The notes under the pieces are model-generated. The model made no database searches. It saw only the letters and a program-made list of their open reading frames with translations, and was not told where the DNA came from. The translations under genes were made by a program, and so were the position numbers. Below are positions 55,826-63,832 of a stretch of DNA of 64,000 nucleotides, one piece after another (the stretch's first letter is position 1; each line of letters opens with the position of its first letter). Origin of the DNA: Sphingomonas alpina (GTDB taxonomy: Bacteria > Pseudomonadota > Alphaproteobacteria > Sphingomonadales > Sphingomonadaceae); NCBI RefSeq assembly GCF_014490665.1, contig NZ_CP061038.1, positions 2,108,001 to 2,172,000 of the forward strand, written 5' to 3'.

Positions 55826-57592
55826 TCATATCGAGCCGGACTCGTCGATGCCGCTCCGGGGATCCTGCGTGATGATCCGGTCGCGCGCGGCCCGGAGATC
55901 GCCGGCCTCATATTGCGCCTTCAACCGTTCCTTGTCGCGCGCCCGGTAGTGCTCCTCGGTCCGGACGATCTCTTCCTCCTCGATTCCGAGGCTGCGCATC
56001 GCCATCCTCGCCATCTTGACCGCCGATTCCATTACCTCGCGCACCACGCCCGAGGTCGGCGCATCCTTCAGCTTGAGCAGCGCACGACGGTCATAGGCAC
56101 GCACGAAAATCTCCGCCTTGGGAAATGCCTTGTGTACCGCCTCGACCATTTCCGGGCCGATCTGATCCTTGTCGAGACAGAACATGATCAGTTCCGCCTC
56201 CGCCGCGCCGGCCTGGCGCAGCAAATCCATGCGCGTGCCGTCGCCATAATAGACCTTCGCGCCGAAATTGCCGGCTACGTCGATCATCTCGATATCATTG
56301 TCGATCAGGGTCACCGGAATGCCCTGCGCAACCAGCATCTGGCCTACGGTCTGGCCGAACCGCCCGTAACCAACGATCAGTGCATTGGCACCGTCCGAGG
56401 TCGGCCCCTCGCGATCCTCCAGCCTGACCGGCTCGGTCCGGATGCGTTGAGTCACCCGCATCAGGAATGGTGTCGTCGCCATCGACAGCGTGACGATGGC
56501 CCCGAACAGGCTCGCCGCCTCGGGCGCGATCAACAGCGCATTCTGCGCCTGAGCAAACAGGACGAAGGCGAATTCGCCCCCCTGGCTGAGCAACAGACCG
56601 AGCGCCAGCGCCTCGCGCCAGCGCATCTTGAACAGCAATCCGATGCCCATGATGATCGCCGCCTTGGTCGCGATCAGGGCCAGCGCCATCCCCGCAACAA
56701 ACAAGGGCCGTTCGGCGATCGCATGCAGATCGAGCAACATACCGATGGTCAGGAAGAACAGACCGAGCAGGATCGAGCGGAACGGCTCGACATCGGCCTC
56801 CAGCTCATGGCGATAAGGCGAATCCGCCAGCATCACGCCGGCGACGAATGCGCCGAGCGCAGTCGACAGGCCGAGCGATTCCATCACCGCCGCGCTGGCG
56901 ATGACGGTGAAGAGCCCCGCAAAGACGAACATCTCGCGCTCGCCCATATTGCCGATGGTGCGGAACAAGGGACGCAGCAGGAAGCGCCCGGCCAGGATCA
57001 GCCCGGCGATCGCGATCAGCGTATAGATGAACAGCAGCCAGCCCGGTGGGCCATCGGCATCGGCGGGATTGCGCGACATCACCGCGATGATCGTGATCAG
57101 CGGCACGATCGACAGGTCCTGGAACAGCAGGATCGAGAAGGCGCGCTCTCCGAACGGCGTGCGCATGCGTCCGGCCGACTGCAGCATCGGCAGGACCTGA
57201 GCGGTCGAGGACAGGGCGAGCGGCAGGCCAAGCGCCAGCGTGGCGGCGACCGATGATCGCGTCCCGACCCACACGACGGCGGAAATGGCGAGGCCGCACA
57301 ACACGACCTGCAGCGTGCCGAGCCCGAAAATCTCCTGCTTCATCCGCCACAGCCGCGACGGATTCAGCTCAAGCCCCACGATGAACAGCAACAGGGTGAT
57401 GCCGAGCTCGGCAATGCCCATCTTCGATTCGGCGCCGCCGACCAGGCCGAGCAGTTGCGGCCCGACCACTGCGCCGGCGACGAGATACCCCAGCGTGGCA
57501 CCGAGCCCAAAGCGCCGGAAGATCAGCACGAAGATCAGGCCGAAGCCAAGCAACACAACGCCGTCGCGAAGCAGAGAAGCGCCGTGCTCCAT
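55826..57592 (-). CDS. CPA2-family cation:proton antiporter (KefB/KefC-like)
   Basis: The 588-residue protein has about twelve membrane helices (residues 1-385, with LLLFIVGLELNPSRLWRMKQ and GVMLADSPYRHELEADVEPF, a CPA2 signature) and a C-terminal NAD-binding RCK domain (ALIVGYGRFGQTVGQMLVAQ, about 405). Such proteins exchange K+ for H+ and are gated by nucleotides or glutathione conjugates. The start overlaps the stop of the upstream scaffold gene. It is in the radA operon. Confidence 0.95.
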   Translation of the reverse strand: MEHGASLLRDGVVLLGFGLIFVLIFRRFGLGATLGYLVAGAVVGPQLLGLVGGAESKMGIAELGITLLLFIVGLELNPSRLWRMKQEIFGLGTLQVVLCGLAISAVVWVGTRSSVAATLALGLPLALSSTAQVLPMLQSAGRMRTPFGERAFSILLFQDLSIVPLITIIAVMSRNPADADGPPGWLLFIYTLIAIAGLILAGRFLLRPLFRTIGNMGEREMFVFAGLFTVIASAAVMESLGLSTALGAFVAGVMLADSPYRHELEADVEPFRSILLGLFFLTIGMLLDLHAIAERPLFVAGMALALIATKAAIIMGIGLLFKMRWREALALGLLLSQGGEFAFVLFAQAQNALLIAPEAASLFGAIVTLSMATTPFLMRVTQRIRTEPVRLEDREGPTSDGANALIVGYGRFGQTVGQMLVAQGIPVTLIDNDIEMIDVAGNFGAKVYYGDGTRMDLLRQAGAAEAELIMFCLDKDQIGPEMVEAVHKAFPKAEIFVRAYDRRALLKLKDAPTSGVVREVMESAVKMARMAMRSLGIEEEEIVRTEEHYRARDKERLKAQYEAGDLRAARDRIITQDPRSGIDESGSI

Positions 57593-58015
57593 CAGCGCGC
57601 GGCCTGAGCGGCAGCGTCAGCAGCGGCTTCGAAAGCGAGGCGGATCGAAGCATGCCGCGCGGTATGCGGTAAGGCCGGCACGAACAGGTCGAATCCCGTC
57701 CAGCCCGGCACCGGTCCTTCACCTGCCAGCCATGCGGTCAGCGCGTCGCGGGCCTCGGCCAGTTGCTGTGGTGTCTTGCCGACAATGTCTGCTGCCAGCA
57801 GGGAAGAGGATGCCTGTCCCAGCGCGCACGCCCGGACCAGCATGCCGACCTCACCGACCCGGCCTTCGGCGTCGAGATTGACATCGACCGTCACCCGGCT
57901 GCCGCACACCGGCGAGCGTTTTTCCGACGATCCCATCGGGTCGGTCAGTCGGTCCTGACAGGGGGATGGTCGCGGCGAGCCGCAGGATTTCGGTATTGTA
58001 GAGCGGTGCGTTCAT
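57592..58015 (-). CDS. Iron-sulfur cluster scaffold (NifU/IscU-like), one-base frameshift
   Basis: The reconstructed protein starts MNAPLYNTEILRLAATIP at 58015 and continues, after removing one C from a run of five (plus strand GGGGG at 57961-57965), as CQDRLTDPMGSSEKRSPVCG with a second Cys in the conserved place; a later Cys sits in VRACALGQASSSLLAADIVG. About 140 residues. Proteins of this branch are annotated as iron-sulfur cluster assembly scaffolds. Without the correction the second frame opens only at 57936. It overlaps cvpA upstream and the antiporter downstream. Confidence 0.82.
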
Positions 58016-58584
58016 CGCCGTGCTCCCCGGGTCATGTTGGAGCCGCTCTCGGTCATATTGTCTCCCGCGCCGAACACTGGCTGCCCCTTGCGTCGCCGGT
58101 CGACGAAATCGGCGATGCTTGCGCTGGTCGTGTTGAGCAACGGATAGGTGCGAGATTCGGTCAGCCATGAAGGGCGATGCGACGCCCCGCCACTCATCGT
58201 ATCGGTCACCAGCACCACGAGCAGGAACACCAGGCTCGCCAGGATCAGGCCCTTGATCGCGCCGAAGCCGAAGCCGAGCGCGCGATCGACCGGTCCGAGC
58301 ACTGACGTCCGCGTCCGGTTGCCGAGCGCGCCCGCCACCATCCGCCCGCCGAAATAGGTCACGCCGGCAATGATCGCGAAGGCCAGCACCGCCGCGCCCG
58401 ATGCCGTGCCGACCATCGGCGCCAGGATCGCCGAAACCGGCATGTGCAACAGCTTCAGCGCGAAAACGATCGCGACCCAGGCGAACAGCGACAATATTTC
58501 GGTCACGAAGCCGCGCATCAGCCCAAGGCCGGCCGAACCGATCACGGCAATCAGCACCAGGATATCGAGTGCGGTCAGTCCCAT
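58012..58584 (-). CDS. cvpA: CvpA-family membrane protein
   Basis: The 190-residue protein has four hydrophobic helices in the CvpA pattern: MGLTALDILVLIAVIGSAGL, SLFAWVAIVFALKLLHMPVS, and NRTRTSVLGPVDRALGFGFG ahead of GAIKGLILASLVFLLV. In E. coli CvpA is needed for colicin V production and stress tolerance; its role here is unknown. It overlaps the downstream scaffold gene by four bases and follows radA after about 160 bases. Confidence 0.93.
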   Translation of the reverse strand: MGLTALDILVLIAVIGSAGLGLMRGFVTEILSLFAWVAIVFALKLLHMPVSAILAPMVGTASGAAVLAFAIIAGVTYFGGRMVAGALGNRTRTSVLGPVDRALGFGFGAIKGLILASLVFLLVVLVTDTMSGGASHRPSWLTESRTYPLLNTTSASIADFVDRRRKGQPVFGAGDNMTESGSNMTRGARR

Positions 58585-58747
58585 CGTGCCTTCATGCCTT
58601 TAGCGCTCGCTCGCCCCTGACCGCTCGTTTCGCGCGACGTTGAGAAACAGGCCGCTGAGATCGTGGCAAGGTTTCTCGACGTCGCGCGAGACGACCGCGG
58701 GGTGATTGTCCCAGAGCGATGGAGATAGAGCGCCGAACCGGTCGGCG

Positions 58748-60122
58748 CTACCCACGCCCGAGCATATGATCGACGAAATCGCCGAGGGTCCTGAACCCGG
58801 TGAGTTTCAGGCCGCTCTTGTCGTCCGTCACGGCAGCAGGAACCAGCGCCCGCTCGAACCCGAGCTTGCTCGCTTCCTTCAATCGGAGCGCGCCATGTGC
58901 GACCGGCCGGATCTCGCCAGACAGCGCGATTTCGCCGAACGCCACGGCATCGACCGGCACGGGCCGCTCGCTCAACGCGGAGACCAGAGCGGCGGCGACC
59001 GCCATATCGGCTGCCGGATCCTGCACCCGATACCCGCCGGCGATGTTGAGATAGACTTCCGAGGTCGAGAAACTCAGCCCGCAGCGAGCCTCGAGCACCG
59101 CCAGCACCATCGCCAGCCGGCCCGAGTCCCAGCCGACCACCGCACGCCGTGGCGTCGCTCCCGAGGCCAGCCGCACCACCAAAGCCTGTATCTCGACCAA
59201 TACCGGCCGCGTGCCCTCAAGCGCCGGGAACACCGTTGTGCCGGTCACGCCTTCATCGCGCTGCGTCAGGAACAATGCCGAGGGGTTGGATATCTCGGCC
59301 AGCCCTTCGGCGACCATCGCGAACACGCCGATCTCGTCCGTGCCGCCAAAGCGGTTCTTGATCGCGCGCAGGATACGATATTGATGACTGCGCTCGCCTT
59401 CGAAGCTCAGCACGGTGTCGACCATATGCTCGAGCACGCGGGGACCGGCGATGCTGCCGTCCTTGGTGACATGCCCGACCAGCACCACTGCGGTGCCGCG
59501 CTCCTTGGCGAAGCGAATCAGCTCCTGTGCCGACGCCCGCACCTGGCTGACCGTGCCCGGCGCGCCTTCGATCAGGTCGGAATGCATCGTCTGGATCAGA
59601 ATCGATCACCAGCAGCGCGGGTGGCCGCCCTTGCCCCAGCGTGGTCAGGATATCGCGCGTCGAGGTCGCCGCAGCGAGTTGCAGCGGCGCATTGCCGAGG
59701 CCGAGCCGACGCGCGCGCAACCGTACCTGATCTGCCGCTTCCTCGCCCGAGACATAGACGATCGACAGCCCGGCCAGCGCCATCTTTGCGGCAGCCTGCA
59801 ACAGCAAGGTGGATTTACCGATCCCCGGATCGCCGCCGATCAGCGTCGCCGATCCCTCGACGAAGCCGCCCCCAAGAGCGCGGTCCAGTTCGGCGATCCC
59901 GCTCGGCATCCGCTCGGGCAGGGCGATCTCGGCGTCGAGACCCACCAACTGGAACGCGCGGCCGCCGGACTGAAGGTTATGCTTGGCCTGAAACGGCGTG
60001 ACGGTGCCGCCCGCTTCCTCGACCAGGGTGTTCCATTCCGCGCAATCGGCGCACTGCCCCGCCCAGCGATGCGAGACCGATCCGCAGGCCTGACAGACAT
60101 AGCGTTTCTGAGGTTTTGCCAT
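58748..60122 (-). CDS. radA: DNA repair protein RadA, one-base frameshift
   Basis: RadA is a RecA-like branch-migration helicase. The first frame has the zinc finger CQACGSVSHRWAGQCADC, Walker A GGDPGIGKSTLLLQ and RDILTTLGQGRPPALLVIDS. The second has MHSDLIEGAPGTVSQVRASA, the RadA-specific AIKNRFGGTDEIGVF and a Lon-protease-like C-terminus (RPVPVDAVAFGEIALSGEIR). The join needs removal of one base at about 59598 (CAGAATCGA where CGAATCGA is expected), giving DSIQTMHSDLIE. It heads a minus-strand run through cvpA to DUF423. Confidence 0.93.
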
Positions 60123-60170
60123 CAGCGCGCGCTATCAGAAATGGAACGATAGGGGAACAGACAACTTATT

Positions 60171-60204
60171 CCCCTCCCTGAAAGGGAGGGGTTAGGGGTG
60201 GGTT
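60171..60204. repeat. Left inverted repeat of the DUF559 unit
   Basis: CCCCTCCCTGAAAGGGAGGG followed by GTTAGGGGTGGGTT. It is itself a hairpin and is the inverse, with about two mismatches, of 60589-60620. Confidence 0.85.
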
Positions 60205-60237
60205 GGCGAGCACAGCGAGCCGTTCTAAGCTTCCCTC

Positions 60238-60768
60238 ATGCGCCGCGTTTCGAAACTAATGACCGACCGAGCCAGAGCAATGCGGCGAGAGCCGAGTGAT
60301 GCTGAGCGCGTGCTGTGGAAACTGTTATCGCGCTATCGGCCTGCGTTCACGCGGCAGCTTTCGGTCGACAACCGGTACATCATCGATCTGGCCAACCGGA
60401 CGGCAAAGCTCGCAGTGGAACTCGATGGGAGCCAGCATCATGACCAGGCTGACTACGATTCTGAGCGAACCACTTATCTTGAAAATCTGGGCTGGACCGT
60501 CATTCGCCTGTGGAACAGCGACGTGATGATGAATCCGGAAGGAAGCGCCGAACTTGTTCTGTCGAGAACCGCCGAGTGCCTCGGCGGTACCCACCCCAAC
60601 CCCTCCCTTCCAGGGAGGGGAGAAAGAGGGTGCCGCACTATAAATAGACCTTATGCTCTGGCCGGAATCGCCAACCCCTTCTGCACCGCAAGCCGCGCCA
60701 GACCGCGTTCCAGCCAGGCCGGCACATTCTTCAGCGTGTCGAACTCGACGATCTCGCCGGCTTCGTAG
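60238..60768 (+). CDS. DUF559 endonuclease-domain protein (Vsr-like), tail altered by repeat
   Basis: The protein starts MRRVSKLMTDRARAMRREPS and has the DUF559 core: AERVLWKLLSRYRPAFTRQL, VDNRYIIDLANRTAKLAVEL, DGSQHHDQADYDSERTTYLE, NLGWTVIRLWNSDVM, the PD-(D/E)xK-like fold related to Vsr endonucleases. The core ends at about residue 118. After it the frame runs into GGTHPNPSLPGRGERG, the translation of an inverted repeat, and on into the 3' end of the GST gene on the other strand; this tail is probably not native. The gene is bracketed by inverted copies of the same repeat. Its function is unknown. Confidence 0.8.
   Translation: MRRVSKLMTDRARAMRREPSDAERVLWKLLSRYRPAFTRQLSVDNRYIIDLANRTAKLAVELDGSQHHDQADYDSERTTYLENLGWTVIRLWNSDVMMNPEGSAELVLSRTAECLGGTHPNPSLPGRGERGCRTINRPYALAGIANPFCTASRARPRSSQAGTFFSVSNSTISPAS
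60589..60620. repeat. Right inverted repeat of the DUF559 unit
   Basis: ACCCACCCCAACCCCTCCCT followed by TCCAGGGAGGGG. It is inverse to 60171-60204 and lies within the 3' part of the DUF559 frame. Confidence 0.85.
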
Positions 60769-61355
60769 AAGCCGATCAGGTTCCGGACCCATCCCAAAGT
60801 CGCGATATCGGCGATGCTGTACTCGTCACCCATGATCCAGCTGCGCCCTTCGAGCCGCTGCTCCAGCACGCCGAGCAGCCGCTTCGATTCAGCCGCATAG
60901 CGATCGCGCGGCCGTTTATCTTCATATTCGCGCCCGGCGAATTTGTGGAAGAAGCCAAGCTGGCCGAACATCGGCCCAAGGCCGCCCATCTGCCACATCA
61001 GCCAGGCGATCGTTTCATAGCGTGTGGCCGGATCGGCGGAGAGGAACTTGCCGGTCTTTTCCGCAAGGTAGATCAGGATCGCGCCGGATTCGAACAGGCC
61101 GATCGGCGCGCCGCCCGGGCCATTGGGGTCGATGATGGCCGGGATCTTGCCATTGGGGTTGAGCGAGAGGAATTCCGGGGTCCAGCTCTCATTCTTGCCG
61201 ATATCGACGAGGTGCGGCTCATAAGGCAGGCCGGTCTCCTCCAGCATGATCGATACCTTGACGCCATTGGGGGTCGGCAGGCCGTAAAGCTGAATACGGT
61301 CGGGATGTTGCGCCGGCCAGCGGGTCGTGATCGGAAAATCGGCAAGATCGGTCAT
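60651..61355 (-). CDS. Glutathione S-transferase / disulfide-bond oxidoreductase (YghU-like)
   Basis: The 234-residue protein MTDLADFPITTRWPAQHPDR has the thioredoxin-like N-domain (QLYGLPTPNGVKVSIMLEET; NPNGKIPAIIDPNGPGG; LFESGAILIYLAEKTGKF) and an all-helical C-domain with WLMWQMGGLGPMFGQLGFFH. This pattern is typical of the YghU/YfcG branch, which binds two glutathiones and reduces disulfides. The start at 61355 has a GGAG ribosome site; ten codons upstream is a less likely start. Confidence 0.94.
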   Translation of the reverse strand: MTDLADFPITTRWPAQHPDRIQLYGLPTPNGVKVSIMLEETGLPYEPHLVDIGKNESWTPEFLSLNPNGKIPAIIDPNGPGGAPIGLFESGAILIYLAEKTGKFLSADPATRYETIAWLMWQMGGLGPMFGQLGFFHKFAGREYEDKRPRDRYAAESKRLLGVLEQRLEGRSWIMGDEYSIADIATLGWVRNLIGFYEAGEIVEFDTLKNVPAWLERGLARLAVQKGLAIPARA

Positions 61356-61415
61356 GGAGGTCTCCTTCGCGGTGGAGATAGTCACGCGCCTCCGGCTTCG
61401 CTATGCCCCGCCACC

Positions 61416-62564
61416 ATGCAGGCAACCGACCTCCGCGTAGCCCTCTTCAGCGGCAATTATAATTATACGCGCGACGGGGCAAACCAGGCGCTGAACCTGC
61501 TTGTCGGGCATTTGCTGAAACAGGGCGTGACGGTGCGCGTCTATTCGCCGACCAGCCGCCGTCCGGCCTTCGCGCCGACCGGCGACCTGGTCAGCGTGCC
61601 GTCGCTGAAACTTCCCGGTCGCGACGAATACAAGATCGCGCGCGGCCTGCCCGCCGGCATCCGGCGCGACCTGGCCGCATTCGCGCCCAATGTGATCCAT
61701 GTCTCGGCGCCCGAAATGCTGGGCCACCGCGCGGTCAGCTATGCGCGCAAGCATGGCATCGCGGCGGTCGCCTCGCTCCATACCCGGTTCGAGACGTATC
61801 CGCGCTATTATGGCCTGGGTTTTCTCGAACCGATCATGATCCGGTTGCTGACCCGCTTCTATAACCGGTTCGATCAGGTGGTGACGCCCGGAGACTCGGT
61901 GGCGACGCTGATCCGCAGCTGGGGCGTGACGACGCCGGTGTCGATCTGGTCGCGCGGTGTGGATCATCACCGTTTCCGCCCCGGCGCGCGCGACCTCGCC
62001 TGGCGCCGCTCGCTCGGCATTGCCGATGATGAGGTCGCGATCGGCTTTCTTGGCCGTCTCGTGCTGGAAAAAGGACTGGATATCTTCGCCGATGTGGTGA
62101 CGACGCTGCAGCGACGCGGCGTGAAGCACCGTGTGCTGGTGATCGGCGACGGCCCGGCGCGCAACTGGTTCGCGGAACGCGTGCCCGATGCGGCCTTTGC
62201 CGGATTCCAGCGCGGCGACGATCTCGGCCGTGCCGTCGCGTCGATGGATGTGCTGTTCAATCCATCCGTGACCGAGACGTTCGGCAATGTCACGCTGGAG
62301 GCGATGGCGGCCGGCGTACCGGTAGTCGCGGCGCGCGCCACGGGCGCGATCGACCTGATCGAGGAGGGCGTGAACGGCTATCTCGTGCCGCCACGCGATG
62401 TCGGCGCTTATGCCGACGCGATCGCGCGGCTGGTCCAGAATGACGAGGCCCGCCACGCTGCGGGCGCGGCGGGCCATGCCAGGGCGGCGGCCTATGAGTG
62501 GGACGCGATCAACCAGACGGTGATCGACACCTATCTCGACGTGATGGCACGCCGCGGACTTTGA
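61416..62564 (+). CDS. Glycosyltransferase family 4 (GT4-type)
   Basis: The 382-residue protein starts MQATDLRVALFSGNYNYTRD and has the GT-B fold with GDPARNW-type loop VLVIGDGPARNWFAERVPDA and the nucleotide-sugar EX7E motif in SVTETFGNVTLEAMAAGVPV. The start at 61416 is clearly right; the longer frame is antisense to the GST gene. GT4 enzymes add sugars to lipids or polysaccharides; YNYTRDGANQALNLLVGHL and similar N-terminal sequence resemble diacylglycerol or glycosphingolipid glycosyltransferases, but the substrate is not shown. It is divergent from the GST gene. Confidence 0.93.
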   Translation: MQATDLRVALFSGNYNYTRDGANQALNLLVGHLLKQGVTVRVYSPTSRRPAFAPTGDLVSVPSLKLPGRDEYKIARGLPAGIRRDLAAFAPNVIHVSAPEMLGHRAVSYARKHGIAAVASLHTRFETYPRYYGLGFLEPIMIRLLTRFYNRFDQVVTPGDSVATLIRSWGVTTPVSIWSRGVDHHRFRPGARDLAWRRSLGIADDEVAIGFLGRLVLEKGLDIFADVVTTLQRRGVKHRVLVIGDGPARNWFAERVPDAAFAGFQRGDDLGRAVASMDVLFNPSVTETFGNVTLEAMAAGVPVVAARATGAIDLIEEGVNGYLVPPRDVGAYADAIARLVQNDEARHAAGAAGHARAAAYEWDAINQTVIDTYLDVMARRGL

Positions 62565-62586
62565 AGCCGCGCCCGTCGCGCGCGGC

Positions 62587-62904
62587 TTATTTCCAGTCGA
62601 ACGCCAATGGTGCTTCGCGAAACGCGAAGCGGTCGAGGTGACGCGCAACCGCATCCTTCAACCCGTCGAGCTGCCCGACGGAGCTCGCATCGATCCGCAC
62701 CTCAAGCGCCTCGGCACCGGCATCGAACGTCACCAGCCCGTCACCGGGCCAGTCGGCGCCGCGCGCGTTCTTCGGGAACACCACGGTGCCGTGTTCGGGG
62801 GTGAACGCCACCTCCAGATTATGCTGCCAATGCTTGCATAATTGCTGGAGGTAGCGGCTCCCGTTCGCGGTCGGAACCGAAGCGACAGCCGCCACCGCGC
62901 TCAT
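62587..62904 (-). CDS. DUF2218 protein
   Basis: The 105-residue protein SVPTANGSRYLQQLCKHWQH with NLEVAFTPEHGTVVFP and DRFAFREAPLAFDW matches DUF2218, a small cytoplasmic family of unknown function often found with metal or siderophore genes. It overlaps the PadR gene by four bases, so PadR and DUF2218 are co-transcribed. Confidence 0.92.
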   Translation of the reverse strand: MSAVAAVASVPTANGSRYLQQLCKHWQHNLEVAFTPEHGTVVFPKNARGADWPGDGLVTFDAGAEALEVRIDASSVGQLDGLKDAVARHLDRFAFREAPLAFDWK

Positions 62905-63509
62905 TTCAGCCGCTCGATCTTCTGCGCGACCTCGTCGAGCAATGCTGCGATCTCATGCTGCGCATCGCCTTCGATATCTTCGCGCATCAACCGATGCTGG
63001 AGCACCGAGCGAAGATTGTGCATCGCGCGACGTACCGGCGCGACATCGGTCCGCTCACGCTGCGCACCGACTTCGGCGAGCCGCGCGAACAGGGCATCGA
63101 CCTGTTCCTGGTTTTCCGCGAGGTGCGCCGCCCCGGCTTCGGTGACCGCAAACAGTTTCTTGGCGCCCTCGGCGACCTGTTCCTCGATCAGCCCCATATC
63201 GGACAGCAAGGTGATGGTCGGATAGACCACGCCCGGGCTCGGCGCATAGGCACCGCCGGTCAGTTCCTCGATCTCGCGGATCAGGTCATAGCCGTGACGC
63301 GGCTGATCCGCGATCAGCTTGAGCAGCACAAGCCTGAGCTCGCCGCCATCGAACATCCGTCCACGACCCCGGCCACGACCGCCGCGGCCCTCATCGCTGA
63401 CTTCCCAGCGGACCTCGAACGGACCCCAGCGACGCGAACCACCGCGCGGACCCATGTGATGACCGCCCATGCGGCCATGGCAGCCGCCTCTCTGTGTATT
63501 GAACATCAT
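62901..63509 (-). CDS. PadR-family transcriptional regulator
   Basis: The protein of about 200 residues starts with a His/Gly/Arg-rich leader (MMFNTQRGGCHGRMGGHHMG) that may bind metal, then the PadR winged helix (LVLLKLIADQPRHGYDLIRE and GGAYAPSPGVVYPTITLLSD; LYxIL-type core) and a helical C-domain. The start at 63509 or 63506 follows a small AT-rich promoter. The longer frame upstream runs through a REP and is rejected. It is coupled to DUF2218; a metal or stress response is plausible but not shown. Confidence 0.92.
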   Translation of the reverse strand: MMFNTQRGGCHGRMGGHHMGPRGGSRRWGPFEVRWEVSDEGRGGRGRGRGRMFDGGELRLVLLKLIADQPRHGYDLIREIEELTGGAYAPSPGVVYPTITLLSDMGLIEEQVAEGAKKLFAVTEAGAAHLAENQEQVDALFARLAEVGAQRERTDVAPVRRAMHNLRSVLQHRLMREDIEGDAQHEIAALLDEVAQKIERLK

Positions 63510-63617
63510 ATACCTTTCATATGTCACGATGGCACTAAGATATATCTTGAAACAGTTTAGACAATAGGGAGGGTGAAAAAATTTCATCGCTTTGAGGGCC
63601 CCCTCTCCCTCCATCGC

Positions 63618-63780
63618 TTCCCCGGCGAAGGCCGGGGCCCAGTCGGAAGGATTTGCGGAACGGAGCGCCACGCCAGTTCCCTTCTCCATTGCGACTGGAC
63701 CAGCATCGGGTTGAACATGCCCCGCATGTTCAAGGATCGTCCGCGGAACGATCCAACCCGATACTCCTTCGCCGGGGAAC
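63618..63780. repeat. Paired REP palindromes, right arm interrupted
   Basis: TTCCCCGGCGAAGGCCGGGG (63618-63637) plus CCCAGTCGGAAGG is mirrored by GCGACTGG (63691-63698) and then, after about 67 bases, CCTTCGCCGGGGAAC (63766-63780). In the intact copy at 10411-10440 these two pieces are joined, so this arm carries an insertion. Confidence 0.8.
63705..63762. repeat. T-shaped double-hairpin element
   Basis: Outer stem ATCGGGTT (63705-63712) with AACCCGAT (63755-63762) encloses two perfect hairpins: GAACATG-CCCCG-CATGTTC (63713-63731) and, after AA, GGATCGT-CCGCGGA-ACGATCC (63734-63754). All stems pair without mismatch. It reads as a three-way-junction fold in either DNA or RNA. Confidence 0.88.
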
Positions 63781-63832
63781 ATCCTGTGTAAACGGGGTGG
63801 TGAGCGCGCGCGCACGCCCCTATCTTCAACAG

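Larger units (their letters stand above)
63510..63832. other. REP-rich intergenic region
   Basis: Between the divergent PadR and rarA genes. It holds the PadR promoter (AT-rich, 63510-63560), a REP arm at 63618-63650, the T-shaped double hairpin at 63705-63762 and the other REP arm at 63766-63780. No gene is seen. Confidence 0.7.

Noticed and set aside
55913..57256. 447-codon open frame on the plus strand across the antiporter gene
   Set aside because: Antisense shadow with no motif; the antiporter frame is unambiguous.
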